Shown here: one piece after another, positions 58,001 through 64,000 of the stretch
Position numbering within the stretch: the first letter of the stretch is position 1
Layout: every line of letters begins with the position of its first letter
Assembly (NCBI GenBank): GCA_009746045.1
Contig: RPFO01000253.1
Coordinates: 2,058,888-2,122,887, forward strand
Reading direction: 5' to 3'
DNA: 64,000 nt
Source of the DNA: Mesostigma viride
Taxonomy: Eukaryota; Streptophyta; Mesostigmatophyceae; Mesostigmatales; Mesostigmataceae
The notes under the pieces: generated by a model
Databases searched by the model: none
The model's input: the letters and a program-made list of their open reading frames with translations, nothing else
What the model was told of the DNA's origin: nothing
Made by a program: the position numbers and the translations under genes

Positions 58001-59887
58001 GTGCAGGTTGTTATCGCGGCCATTGCCGCCGCCCTCCGTACCCGAAAGCAGCAGCAGCACAGGGAACACGACGTGCGAGGAGGCCTCCAGGAGGAAGGGT
58101 CCCTGGGATCGCACTAGGCGGCGCCAGGTGTCCACGCATTCGCCCAGCACGCTAGCGTCCGTCTCGTGGGCCAGCGCACTCAGTATTGGTTTCATGAGCA
58201 GCTGCAGGCGCCACGCCTTCTGGGGGCGACCGCTGGCAAGCTGCTGCGCGTGGGCGTGGGGGTGAGGGTGGGGGTGGGGGTTGGGGTGGGCTGAAGCGGA
58301 CGGGAGGGGCATCGGAGTTCCCTCCCCGCCCCGAATGGCTACTATGTCCGAGTCGCCATGCGGGGCGCCAGGGACCGCATGGTTCGTGCGCAGGTGGTCG
58401 TTGTCATTGCCGTTAGCGGCAGCGTGGTGGCGATCATGACCATCATGATCGCGAGCGTTGCCATTTGTCGCGCGGGGGTGGTCTGGGACACCCCCCCTGG
58501 GCGCAAACGGGACGCACACTTTGGACGTGCCAGGGAGCGGCCCCCGCACATTGCCAGCTGTCGCGCGGCAAGGCGTGCATGGGCTTTCCTTGCACGGCTG
58601 GCCGTCACCCCCACCCCCAGCACCCCCCACGAAATCAACAGTTACAAGCTGCCCTTCGTTGGCAGAAGGCTGCCCAGCATGCAAAGGGGTCGCTCCTGCA
58701 GACGGAGGCAAAGCAGAGCTTCTTGGTCCTCCTGGCGCAGACGCGACCGGTGTGACTGGCCCATTGCCACCGATCTGGAGACCGTCACGTGGGCCATCCC
58801 CGCACGCGCCGTGCCCAGGGTCCCTCTGCAGGTTCTCGTTCAGGGCGTCCACCAGCGCGCCCCACGCGGTGAACGCGGCCGCCCTCACTGAGGCGGGTCG
58901 GGTGGAGGAGAAGAGCTCGTGGAAGGAGGAGAGGAGCGCATTGCCCACCGATGCATCCCCACTAGCGCTGGTCTGCTGCTGATGCGGATGCTGCTGATGC
59001 GGATGCTGCTGATGCGGAGGATGATGATGGCCCTGATGATCTTGGCTCCCACCGCCATGGTGCTGCTGGCTGCTGCCGCACTCGGCCGCGCCCGCAATAT
59101 TGCTAGCATCCGCTGGTCGACTTTGACCGCCACCGCCCGCACTAGTGCTGGCATCCGCGGCCACCGCACCATCCCCAGCAGAGAGGTTGCTGGCATCCGC
59201 ATTTCGCCGTTCACCGCCACACGCAGTGCTGCTGGCATCCGCAGACCGCGCTCGTTTCTTTCCCCCCCCGGCCGTTCCCTCTCTCGTCCCTTCCGTGGGG
59301 CAGGGCAGGGACTCACCCGTCCCCACCCGTGCGTTGGCCCCCTCTTTGGGGGCTATATTGGTCTCCGACACTTGCGCCGAACACAGTCGCGGCTCTGCCC
59401 TAGTGCCGTCGCCAGCGCCTCGGACAAGCGCGTGCCCTCCCGATGACAGAAGCATGGGCGGGGCCGCTCGGAACAAGTTGGTTCCCAGCAACGTCACGCA
59501 CACCGTCCACGCACGCAACGCCGCCAGCTGTACACCCACGGGCTGATCCGGACACATCTGACGCACCAGCAGCTGACGAAGAGGCAGCAGCCGGTGCTGC
59601 GACGGCAAGGGGAGCGACCCGTCACCAGGTTGCCTTGCAAAGCCATAGTGCCTGGCATCATGGCCATCATCTCCGCAAACACTCGCGCCATTCTTTGCTG
59701 CCTGATTGCTGTCGGCCGCAACCTTGCCTGCCCGGCTGCCGGTGTCTACCGAACCACCCGCCTGCCCCACGCCATGTCTGCTGGTTTCGGACGCGGGGGG
59801 CAGGGTGCCCTCTCCCGGCCTCCCAGGGACCCTGGGTCCCAGGTTGGCAGCCGGTTGGGCGGAGGAGGCGATCGCCAGCACAAGCGC
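46058..59887 (-). CDS. RIF1: RIF1 exon 6, a single uninterrupted 13.8-kb exon
   Basis: It opens at the acceptor CCACCCAG|GCGCTTGTG and stays open for 4609 codons to a stop at 46058-46060, on sequence where the opposite strand and other frames are frequently interrupted. It carries the later helical repeats (first about 700 residues), then long low-complexity linkers and the PP1-docking region. Short internal introns cannot be excluded, since an intron that keeps the frame open would be invisible here. Confidence 0.8.
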   Translation of the reverse strand, partial: ALVLAIASSAQPAANLGPRVPGRPGEGTLPPASETSRHGVGQAGGSVDTGSRAGKVAADSNQAAKNGASVCGDDGHDARHYGFARQPGDGSLPLPSQHRLLPLRQLLVRQMCPDQPVGVQLAALRAWTVCVTLLGTNLFRAAPPMLLSSGGHALVRGAGDGTRAEPRLCSAQVSETNIAPKEGANARVGTGESLPCPTEGTREGTAGGGKKRARSADASSTACGGERRNADASNLSAGDGAVAADASTSAGGGGQSRPADASNIAGAAECGSSQQHHGGGSQDHQGHHHPPHQQHPHQQHPHQQQTSASGDASVGNALLSSFHELFSSTRPASVRAAAFTAWGALVDALNENLQRDPGHGACGDGPRDGLQIGGNGPVTPVASAPGGPRSSALPPSAGATPLHAGQPSANEGQLVTVDFVGGAGGGGDGQPCKESPCTPCRATAGNVRGPLPGTSKVCVPFAPRGGVPDHPRATNGNARDHDGHDRHHAAANGNDNDHLRTNHAVPGAPHGDSDIVAIRGGEGTPMPLPSASAHPNPHPHPHPHAHAQQLASGRPQKAWRLQLLMKPILSALAHETDASVLGECVDTWRRLVRSQGPFLLEASSHVVFPVLLLLSGTEGGGNGRDNNLHSGRREASAEGDRGSDPQQRQGSETGNAVPSGCLGESGGDVASDSNSKHGVTWDGRSSSGGMGQRRPSPSVLAAATQVLAQLLATGAMLPPATPRPNPTRGDDGARNGPTASEVSPATRGHDRSNNAAKDGADVASGGKINSGKEAPSPSAAAPGCAGPVSGEKVHRPNHVSPAGGSGGSTKDRNGSHDGGYRAVPTWWHNALASDGFQRKHAAWLQANMGAIARHLQRLFWLQWRCVLAAAEGELRGGRGLAVEGGEPRPQQREGHPLQPQEQQQQESGKDGGRQLGQGMVGDGKEQWDADSIEAGEGGSTAHMAVEREASVQAFHNPDFALARKYLLLAWASIGTHVADAVSRSAPTAGTAAPDGLLPAAASIATMNGKPPVSDTPIAPASAPPGTLARRDGADRDQGGALAPGRHEVGSPCAVGDATPASSSIRRGDVVKREDAPSFAPMSAGSNQHGAGGSDPALVPSKCQVAGAQAPCWEASLHLVTTPPASSADRNGLPPPAPLDCLLECVYQMCYSLVLNGSLVAWAPPRRAATRPAGGDATLEAGREAGDDGSAGHLAAQAPWAPPAALEGVPSLAFQAMQVMGAPKGAVGDRERAPNADVSRFICSARASNKLHAFQAWLPTMVSDVRQIIAVMLELFPPQTLANVTTKLVAQFPPMDAGIICGHVPQGVPFGQHPAGALLVGVPPRAMSWDLEDKTSERCSGTAPALGDRDVGQPRGGPPPLCDAGSRANKKARASREDRATKEGGKKEHVSEEHAKEDRANIKDEGATHADHGGTAREERGTGPGAGEQRKVSSVSSASNGAWDRGGVPAAVFLASCWMPVLALADAMCVGDERLVTTTGQSRIHGGAGCLHGDAGPHEEEPHGNVSGGEDGPEGDGGDIGQGDYDDDCMELDADGAVVGAAGGGHEGQAQGPWLRHPELPMDITSARDVPRGRARENCGKRCEGGAERGQGGGGGDVEKRQHYLMGARAAIARVRRMRQSQQRLGHHEGGGRASSRDESTRSSKGIASTGRRAGSADGNDDGEDGGRRTVARCRVKSEPVGEGRHRVAWADAPSYDKDKGKDKGKERDKKSAEGKDKGKEKQMEEDVKSGGRSVECPRKRAAVVSEEGIAPLRLLRYFSQEEEGEEGTDKDVARLVLGGMTVRNEDEGKGGVHSPPGDPVWRNHATWHNSPRQLASCGVLARLLSLALSDVDTSIRNACLLVGLSAMSAGNNSSHNNNNGMGNNHNGNGKNRSSSSSSSIGSSSGIGSSNTGLTNHHQLAFWCIAASTLSSCLDRNAARVSLWGARASAAMATSSCPLLAAPLRMLAEAGGQGGHGVDPAVAEQVSERWRQLYRQLQRVVAGSSAMPRGRDGGGSLNTGTGGSSHKRKAKVGPTERMLTAVCRPVLAALCWQPDGHHAIWQRLVGEGLVGDKAGEEAPHGEKSEKEKTRDGDNAGMALAASGSLLTLSDCLFAMAPDIDAPALVRGSTVPSSGAGTSDGMAKYALARAAGAAPAVVSHAVPGMLDTHAAKGLGHGGATDTTSPLPPSVEGMGSLELMLGVASRLLLLALPGATATTALEATTALEGGSAARLEEPQPCRSRAELQGQSGPPLLPPSLVPSIPPSLAPSHGSVGCEVGARPLAPPLGQTLGPSLGAGAISASWPAPGAASKAAVVAAPVLASACVHPSAGMHAGAPDIAHVHVHKQSCRSALRTLMAVSALAKRVQVVLADVNATHGPSPSSSLNPSGSSTSLAASPSVPLAPRFPIKSARDQAPTLLSRRARRWLMTALSSHLAPPLSRWLAWWASRLKIEQARTATQGGGDSLRLPDATLNTLGAKLELAARDLMTCLCVLASGPTPAGTNGPATPGAAFYAPGVESGNRGLQTGAVGAGIRNLAPSSLGTRAWECGSANGGRLGVASLPLASAPTVSKGSFPTGLAPIPAAAIRPIRGDSALLALLSPLLEASLLHPRDAVANAAVLFWEGVFGGGGDASGDARGDVRGTMGAAGASGARVPSAGLPGPSPFSVARSCAWSGAPTRLASSLPVRTVPGRPRWACPGISAQSGGGWQSLQQRGNDEDGSGSDEDDEGGEEGEHAPLEYPVSLRAVLAKRARTVALALPGCWDPAWSESCSQPGHLQAIEPGMAPMAMNGLAIDGVTRASIDKFSLFPSGASGGEARCDGGGVINKDGNAGNTAVSPVPMDVDTPTEAMPSSDNTRRAVPLHSGSLASPSVMHENRSAAAPRSDERLPHHDPAIRDPAIRDPSSFLPAEAALASVVATTPAVAAPAVAGGRQPPPPSHSPLEGVPGTGALGQAGQPLDTEAPGALGVGHEGRVWKGEEGMPTEQVNAPLSYICSPRQPAHVGTMTHGSVSNAPTGVDLPTAAVRPFPPSATPSFATNPQPSTAEAVAGRPMGYSGVGSSVNAPSGGPRHWSGPPPSASRLWTCAPTLGMSAGVHGSGGGAGAGVHDAQFNGPAGAMSAATQGAQWNHPAGALQVGEHGLPRSWTTGGTLGATSAALGAGASMWTTRAGRGLSGNHNSGQGANKHSDSDGADLGGTAPLLPPERQGFVWASFLLPNGVGAGGSNQQSGSMAHRPVGGLPAFTTRPHGGDGLPTGAAGVGFGALSSQAVGHPRGVADKIAGKAAPRPVASSPWLRWPTSSTPTPGSSSSYSHAQVPQHPSVSAAGCRLGDHDSRPPSSDGPICGNQRAAGLSGGLSAAGAATGNGSHGVGLGGGSRGVGVGAAPASGASRCPTAALAGPAASGTGAAFPAAAAPASSAAASSLRSTSSYHHVRPGNRGGSDADGVTYVRIPPPSTSHDRNPRVSAHDPTTNAGGHAAMPTGMDAQMGRPRGVMRPLGPLTARQKEKLAEAAAGIRRHGISTYTAADGSQSGLEGWSQQLSWLASSQSQQPSPQSQSHEELFLHAAAPAAVQVAVANDAGGGQGGRNSGDVVGDGQEGIPVCSAAQRESPAGLVSQGRGGPFGPSGSAEQQGRALMIPSDALAASFELADTVRVRAPAVVVEAAAPRGVLHHPQAPSPTLRDPGGSRGGAVPGVTLASHSSHPMHGDARGTDTEEKTRSMPGASWKSPGVAFPPCLLTSPGEVPKDDRHHPALAVQAAGTVAEERYGEGPAERQLSPSQASSSGGAEEAAAALVAIHDAAIHYATIRNAAIAHAATHHAAMHDSAIGNDGGIHGGGVHEGALHDSVLPNSAVPNSAPSGGLRGGGRGTDDNASALSATAQGGVPSGCRDGGVDGDGPRDSDEPGGGAAAPVLVAAEVVCGISPMGVDDDAPVTVAAAAGSTTVTVATVADGVPVFLAAAAEGIPVTVAATVGSSAVTVAATVGSSAVTVAAAAGSSMDAVAVAPEDRNVTLEVSSLTVVCAPSDAPLMAVSPPPPPPPKRKGVLKKVGQFWGSDGTSFSAGDPGACCESSQSMASPSQGGCGSLCSSQPSSAAKRVKFADGCKQGDDGWEASSKRRGLPREGAVAASGSLWHLSPPEGNGIPPALSSRDRMGVGTIVSALRNACSLPLQGTVARGIDKGVVVDPHVKLSCSSHGDHSSVSVGATHLEGKGSSARDVAGLMRPQDPGRAGGAAAATTRRVACAVAFAEWTSRAHAQAEAEAARFRGKGSTGTAWDDAGGLIGSSVNKASGNGHSVDEASGMGPLGYSPLACGIGSLGFESPNVRPGGSSARDGGSSATEACSREGGAWASGGGDSDDGVTGSRRKRGRRGSVDGSARAQQVKVCMDPDALQRHAPLLRLAVPRVADIAAVAAMEASARAGGNVCGVLEVDVPGGMSTGAGGVSEMPMRGVSGAGLVPGVMRAGTTVGGGMNTRTCGISDVMGAMSTPLVPGCRSSKQSWLDGLERGKVATDGGPVAAMVAAIEGQVSLGEEELDKEGVVDAGYVAVGGIGEATCRPVAALRGIRFLPARAYVPVPRHPKPWLGPRLSLPVVPKEGGKVSEGASTTLGASAEDGDTSGAGFGAMPSSLRATEAR

Positions 59888-62800
59888 CTGGGTGGAGAAA
59901 GGGTGGGGGCGGGGGTGGGGGTAGGGGTGGGGGTGGGGGGTGGGGTGGGGGTGGGGTGGGGGTGGGGTGGGGGTGGGGGTGGGGGTGGGGGGTGGGGATG
60001 GCATCAAACATACCATGGTGAAGTTTATGTCATAGACGCATAGACATCCGGTAGGCACTGACAGCGCTCATGCCAATGGTATGCATGCTGGTACAGGGTA
60101 CAGGTACATTGTATCCACTGAATATCGATACAAGCCATGGTAGAGCGGATTGTCCTCTGTGAGCAACCAGCAATGCCGGAAATTGAACTGTCTGCCATAG
60201 AATGCGGCACTTGCCCATGGATACGCCACTTGCCGCGGTGATGACTAGGCAGCTGGGACACGATGACTTGCTGACTTGTGTGACTTGTTCTGACTGTGCT
60301 GATTTGTGGCGATAACTTGTGCTGCCTAAGTTCCCGCGAAGGCCAAGGTCCACGTAGAAGCAACACCTCAGATGGCTGGAAGGATACCATACTCAGGAGG
60401 CACAGCATAAGAGCTGGTAGCATGCCTCCAATAGGTTGTGTAGCATGCCTCCAACGGAACAGGCGCCATCTGGTAGGTAAGGGGCTCAGTCCAAAAACCT
60501 TAATTGGATCACTGGTATGGGCCATACCCTAGATACTCCAATAGGCTGTGGGAAAAGGCTCCATCTGGTAGGTAAGGGCCATACCCTACCTTGGACACAC
60601 ACACACCCTACCTTGGACACAGCACACACAGGAGACCCTACCTTGGACACAGCACACACACGAGACCCTACCTTGGACACCGCACGTGGCGGCGGACACA
60701 GCAACCCTCCCGGCGACATGTGTCGCGCCAGCATGGCATCGGCCCACCCGGGCGCGCCCAGCTGCATGGCTGCGGTGTCGGAGCGGAGCATGAGACGGAC
60801 CAGGGGCAGTGCCCACGCGTGGGAGAGGGCGCGCATGTCCTCTGGGTAGCGGGTGGCAGCTTTATCCAGCGCCTGGTGGGTGCCGCGTAAGGTCCATCGG
60901 GGGGAGCAGCGGGGGAGTGGGATAAGTTTTTATGAAATGGGGGACGGTCAGTTGGGGAAGGGGGCATGTAAAATCAAGGGGCAGGGCGGGACGCATCTGA
61001 CATGGGAACATCCTTTGAAAATCGTGCAAGGATTACATGCAAGGATAATATGGAAGGAAGACAAGAATGACAGCCTATGGCCATCCTGAGATATGCCCAC
61101 TGAAGCGGCTCAGCTCACACATGGGGTGCATCACAAGAATGCCGCGCTGCTGCACGTGCGGTTCCTACGTCTGAAACCGAAAAGGAAGACACGAGACGGT
61201 GCTGACTTGCAGGCGATACGAAAAAAGGAGGGATATAGCAACTCTTAATGTAGTATCAAGAGTAACAATGACAGCACCGTTCATTAATGGCAACATCGAT
61301 GACCCTGTGCTGACGCTGCCCCTGGTCCCTGCACCAAATGCTCTGAAGCACATGCACTGCACCAAGCACCCACCTGGACGGCCTCCCTGGTGGCTGACAG
61401 GGAGTCGAAGCGGTTGCAGATGGCAGAGGCCACCGCAGAGAGGTATCGGCGGCGCAGGCACGCATCCGCCGCCAGCTGGCGCTGATTCACGCTCGTGAAC
61501 CACACGGCGGCACCAAACACATGCTGCGAGGTTGCAGGAAGAGCAAAAAAGGGAGAGAGAAGAGGGGAGGAGAGAAGATCGGAGAGAGAAGAGGGAGGAG
61601 GAAGAGGGAGGGAAAAAGAGGGGAGGGGAGGAGAGAAGAGAGGAGGAGAGAAGAGGGGAGGAGAGAAGAGGGGAGGAGAGAAGAGGGGAGGAGAGAAGAG
61701 GGAGGGGAAAAGAGGAGCGGGGACGGGGGGGGTTGTGTTGGGATGTGGCCAGCAGAAGAGGAGATAAGTCATGACGTTACCATGTGCCGCAGCGTATTGT
61801 TAGGGGATGGGAATGTTGCGCAAGAACGACATACAAGATATTGAACAGCGTTGCACACAAGGGATGCATACGCGAGCTTAAAGCATTGCAGAGATGGGGA
61901 AATACTGGCGGGGGGCGAGACATGTGACACAAAAGCAGCTTCCGAAAAGGCAGCGGGCGCATGCACGGGCGCACGAGGACGAACGGGGCAGGTGCAAAGG
62001 CTGCAGTTTGGGCAACATGCAACCCCTCGAAACACAAACCGATAAGACATTCAACAAGCCGACATCAGTGGCAATGCTACTTGCCAACTATCTCCAATGA
62101 CGCGCCATTTTCAATTATTGTGTGTATTGTGGAACTAAACCCCAGCACAGTTGATAACACCTGACGCCCCTTGATGCCTTTTCTGCCTCCCTAGCCATGA
62201 CACCATCTCAGCCATGCCATGCCATGCCATGCCATGCCATGCCATGCCATGCCATGCCATGCCATGCCATGCCATGCCGTGCCACCATTCGTGCCGCGGC
62301 CTTACCTTGCTGTCAGTGCTCGCCAGCTGGCGCAACACGGCCGCTGCCATCCTCTGCAGCACTGATGGCGTGATGGGGGAGGGCGGGCCATCGTTGCCTG
62401 TCAAAATGGCGTAAGGACAGGACCAGCGGGGACAGACCCGATCAGGGTCGGGGGGGACAGAGCCATGACAGGTATACAAATATACAGATATACAGATGCT
62501 CAGATATACAGATATACAGATACATGGTTGTCTCTCTTAATACAGATATACAGACATACAGATACGGATACGGATACCTAGCCTGACTATAGCACAACCA
62601 TGGCAAGACTTGTTCACAACAACGTCAACGTGTGAACATGACTATGCCAATGCTTGAACAAAGCAAAGCCCACGCGTCAGCATGAATATGAGAACACTTT
62701 GGAAATGGCGAGAGCTGTGGTAGTGGATGCATGCTATACGCGATCTCTACATCCATTACTTGCTCATAGCATTCATCCACTACTTACTCTTGGCATTCAT

Positions 62801-63686
62801 CGATTACTTGCTCATAGCATTCATCGATTACTTACACAGCATCCATCGATTACTTACTCATGGCATGGCGGTGGGGACGGTCATTTTTTAGCATACTGCC
62901 AATGATGCCTAGCACATGATAATGGAGTTACTGCTTGCATCGTTCACCTGGGCTTCCATTCTCCGTTCTCGCGAGCGCACCCTGGAGGGCGACCAGGGAC
63001 ACTGCGGCCTTGATTGCGTGCCGGGCTCTGGGTGCCAAGAAGGTATCGTGCACATCCATCAAGTACAATGTACATACCATGCATGTCAATTGTCATCCAT
63101 CTCAAGCATCATGCACACCAACGTCAACTATCATGCATGTCATGTATCGTGCACATCAATTCTAGTTCATCATGCAACTCAATATCCTCATGCCAGGCGC
63201 GCAGGAAACCTAGAAAGCCAGCCATTGTGCCAAGGAGTATTGCTTTGCTCAGCGCAAAAGGGGATAAATAACTGTCCGGTACACAAATCTTGTGCCAGGC
63301 TGATTGGTACATTTGTCTGGTGACCTGATAGGGACTAGAGGCGCTAATTATGGATCACCTAGCGCCACATAGAAGGCAGACTGCTGCAACCTTGGCCATA
63401 GCATACCAAAGCTGCACAATGTTGCGACGGAATTCAACTGGGTATGGACTTGAGGCATCGATACTGACATTTCCGCGGCGGGGGAGCTGATGTCGTCAAT
63501 CACCACTTTCACCAATGCAGGCAGGCGGGATATCGTGCCAGTGTCCAGGTCGGCCTTCTTTTCCGCACGGTAGCGCTGCAAGACATCTCCCAGTGATTCA
63601 TAAGAACGCACCCGTGCATGCGTGTCAACCGCACCACTGGCCGCAGGAGATGCAAGTAGCTTATCAAAGACTTCCAGCAAGTTCAT
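46058..63686 (-). CDS. RIF1: RIF1-like protein, giant (about 4856 aa), six exons
   Basis: Exons: 63686-63469, 63027-62948, 62397-62306, 61523-61374, 60872-60672, 59887-46058. The total of 14571 nt is divisible by three and phases agree throughout. The joined N-terminus follows the RIF1_N helical-repeat pattern: [20 protein letters not shown], then [92 protein letters not shown] and [23 protein letters not shown]1 recruits PP1 phosphatase to restrain origin firing and acts at breaks and telomeres. GVLK (residue about 4266) and RVKF (about 4319) near the C-terminus fit paired PP1-docking motifs in the metazoan order. The remainder is mostly disordered and low-complexity (Ser/Gly/Ala, His/Gln, Lys/Asp/Glu runs). 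Family members are usually 1500-2500 aa. Confidence 0.85.
47663..47833 (-). other. Candidate PP1-docking module (GVLK and RVKF)
   Basis: GVLK is encoded from 47833 downward within [16 protein letters not shown], a variant of the SILK motif. RVKF is encoded at 47674-47663 within [10 protein letters not shown], a canonical RVxF motif preceded by basic residues. They are 53 residues apart with a Ser-rich linker. Confidence 0.65.
47960..48180 (-). repeat. In-frame coding repeat ([11 protein letters not shown]-type), RIF1 exon 6
   Basis: About seven imperfect units of 30-36 nt encode alternating hydrophobic stretches such as [22 protein letters not shown] and [11 protein letters not shown]. The DNA unit is CTACAGTGACCGYGCTGCTG-like. 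It has beta-prone composition within an otherwise disordered region. Confidence 0.8.
48375..48585 (-). repeat. In-frame 15-bp coding repeat giving pentapeptide-like units, RIF1 exon 6
   Basis: Sense CATGCTGCCATACAT-type units encode [30 protein letters not shown] and SAIGN. These drift into GGIHG, EGALH and NSAVP. Roughly 12 pentads have Ala at i-2 and Ile, Met or Leu at i. Confidence 0.8.
54215..54345 (-). repeat. Asn/Ser/Gly coding microsatellite in RIF1
   Basis: GCAGCAGCAGCAGCAGC and TTGTTGTTGTTG tracts on the plus strand encode runs of Ser, Asn and Gly in the RIF1 frame ([33 protein letters not shown]). Confidence 0.85.
59893..59998. repeat. (GGGTGG)n tract beside the RIF1 exon 6 acceptor
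   Basis: GGGTGGGGGTGGGG units on the plus strand, C-rich on the gene's sense strand. The tract ends within about 15 nt of the acceptor AG (59889-59888) and so supplies a long polypyrimidine-like stretch. The His/Pro frame in it is intronic. Confidence 0.95.
60584..60680 (-). repeat. Four-copy repeat of the RIF1 exon 5 end and donor
   Basis: Sense unit GTGTCCAAG|GTAGGG. The true exon end is GCGGTGTCCAAG|GTAGGG (GT at 60671-60670). Three further copies of TGTCCAAGGTAGGG follow at roughly 20-32 bp spacing, separated by TCTCGTGTGTGC-type linkers. Confidence 0.92.
61555..61722. repeat. 15-bp minisatellite (GAGAAGAGGGGAGGA)
   Basis: AG-rich units upstream of RIF1 exon 4 (CT-rich on the gene's sense strand), ending about 35 nt from the acceptor at 61525-61524. 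Confidence 0.93.
62212..62280. repeat. (CCATG)n microsatellite beside the RIF1 exon 3 donor
   Basis: About 13 CCATG pentamers, starting about 26 nt downstream (gene sense) of the donor at 62305. Confidence 0.96.
62466..62575. repeat. (ATACAGAT)n microsatellite
   Basis: Imperfect GATATACA units with one 20-bp interruption, in RIF1 intron 2. Confidence 0.9.
62755..62865. repeat. 24-bp degenerate minisatellite (CATTCATCGATTACTTGCTC)
   Basis: Four to five imperfect copies in RIF1 intron 2. Confidence 0.88.
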
Positions 63687-64000
63687 CTTCCCGGAAAGCT
63701 GTTAGCCAGTACTGTGACCGGACAACCCCCTCTTGGGCGCCATTTTCAGCTACTTTATAATAATCGTTGACCATTCGCCTATGTCCACTCGCCGAGCACA
63801 GGCGGACATTGTTGCGCCCGGCAGCATAGGGTGCTGTCACCGCTTGGTATAGCCGTGCTCGCTTGACGCGATAACGAAAGCGGCATCGCCGGTTGTTTTG
63901 GGTGCCATTACAAAGCGCCTGTCGGGCGTGGCAATTCGCCATTTGCCGAATCCGAACCGTGGCGGGAAAACTTCGTACCTCGTTATAACGCCGAGCCCCA
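63687..64000 (-). promoter_or_regulatory. RIF1 upstream region with an E2F-like site
   Basis: About 310 bp upstream of the RIF1 ATG reach the window edge. GGCGGGAAAA at 63961-63970 (TTTTCCCGCC on the gene strand) matches the E2F consensus TTTSSCGC. Such a site would fit S-phase expression of a replication-timing gene. The transcription start is unknown, and a single short motif can occur by chance. Confidence 0.35.

Overview
This window is eukaryotic nuclear DNA. The genes are intron-rich with GT..AG introns and GC-rich exons. There are many microsatellites and minisatellites, and canonical AATAAA signals follow one stop codon. The gene families (CNNM transporter, oligopeptidase B, MscS-like channel, RIF1) do not fix the lineage. 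A unicellular alga or another protist with a repeat-rich, GC-leaning genome is my best inference. No prokaryotic, viral or organellar signatures were seen. All exon models were built by eye from splice sites, reading phase and family motifs.

Layout from left to right. (1) 1-4030, minus: 5' part of a CNNM/CorC-type DUF21-CBS membrane protein. (2) 5285-18207, plus: a complete 12-exon oligopeptidase B (S9A) gene of 1135 codons with a full Ser-Asp-His triad. It is head-to-head with CNNM across a 1.25 kb shared upstream region. (3) 19421-27372, minus: an MscS-like channel gene, tail-to-tail with the peptidase; a 367-bp tandem duplication lies between them. (4) 27373-30780: no convincing gene. (5) 30781-34900: a near-perfect palindrome made of two tail-to-tail copies of a retroposon-like element. 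Each copy encodes a roughly 460-aa LINE ORF1p-like protein and ends in a hairpin plus a (TTAA)n tail; a diverged 3' end of the same family lies in an intron of the channel gene. (6) 35481-43317, minus: a type II signal-anchor, coiled-coil, acidic-tail protein assembled from exons that are all phase 0. Its introns carry a roughly 1-kb GGAA and 0.4-kb GAGT microsatellite. (7) 46058-63686, minus: a giant RIF1-like gene of about 4856 codons, 95% of it in one 13.8-kb exon. It has N-terminal helical repeats and a C-terminal pair of PP1-docking motifs (GVLK ... RVKF).

The most unusual signal is shared by several genes. Tandem duplications repeatedly span or abut splice junctions, so that 5' splice sites are followed by arrays of decoy donors (peptidase exons 1, 4 and 8; channel exon 2; RIF1 exon 5). 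Some exon starts have decayed copies upstream (channel exons 3 and 4; coiled-coil gene). This looks like recurrent splice-site-seeded tandem duplication, one proposed route to alternative splicing and intron gain. The genes belong to unrelated pathways (ion transport, peptide hydrolysis, mechanosensation, secretory-pathway structure, replication timing). No operon-like logic is expected.
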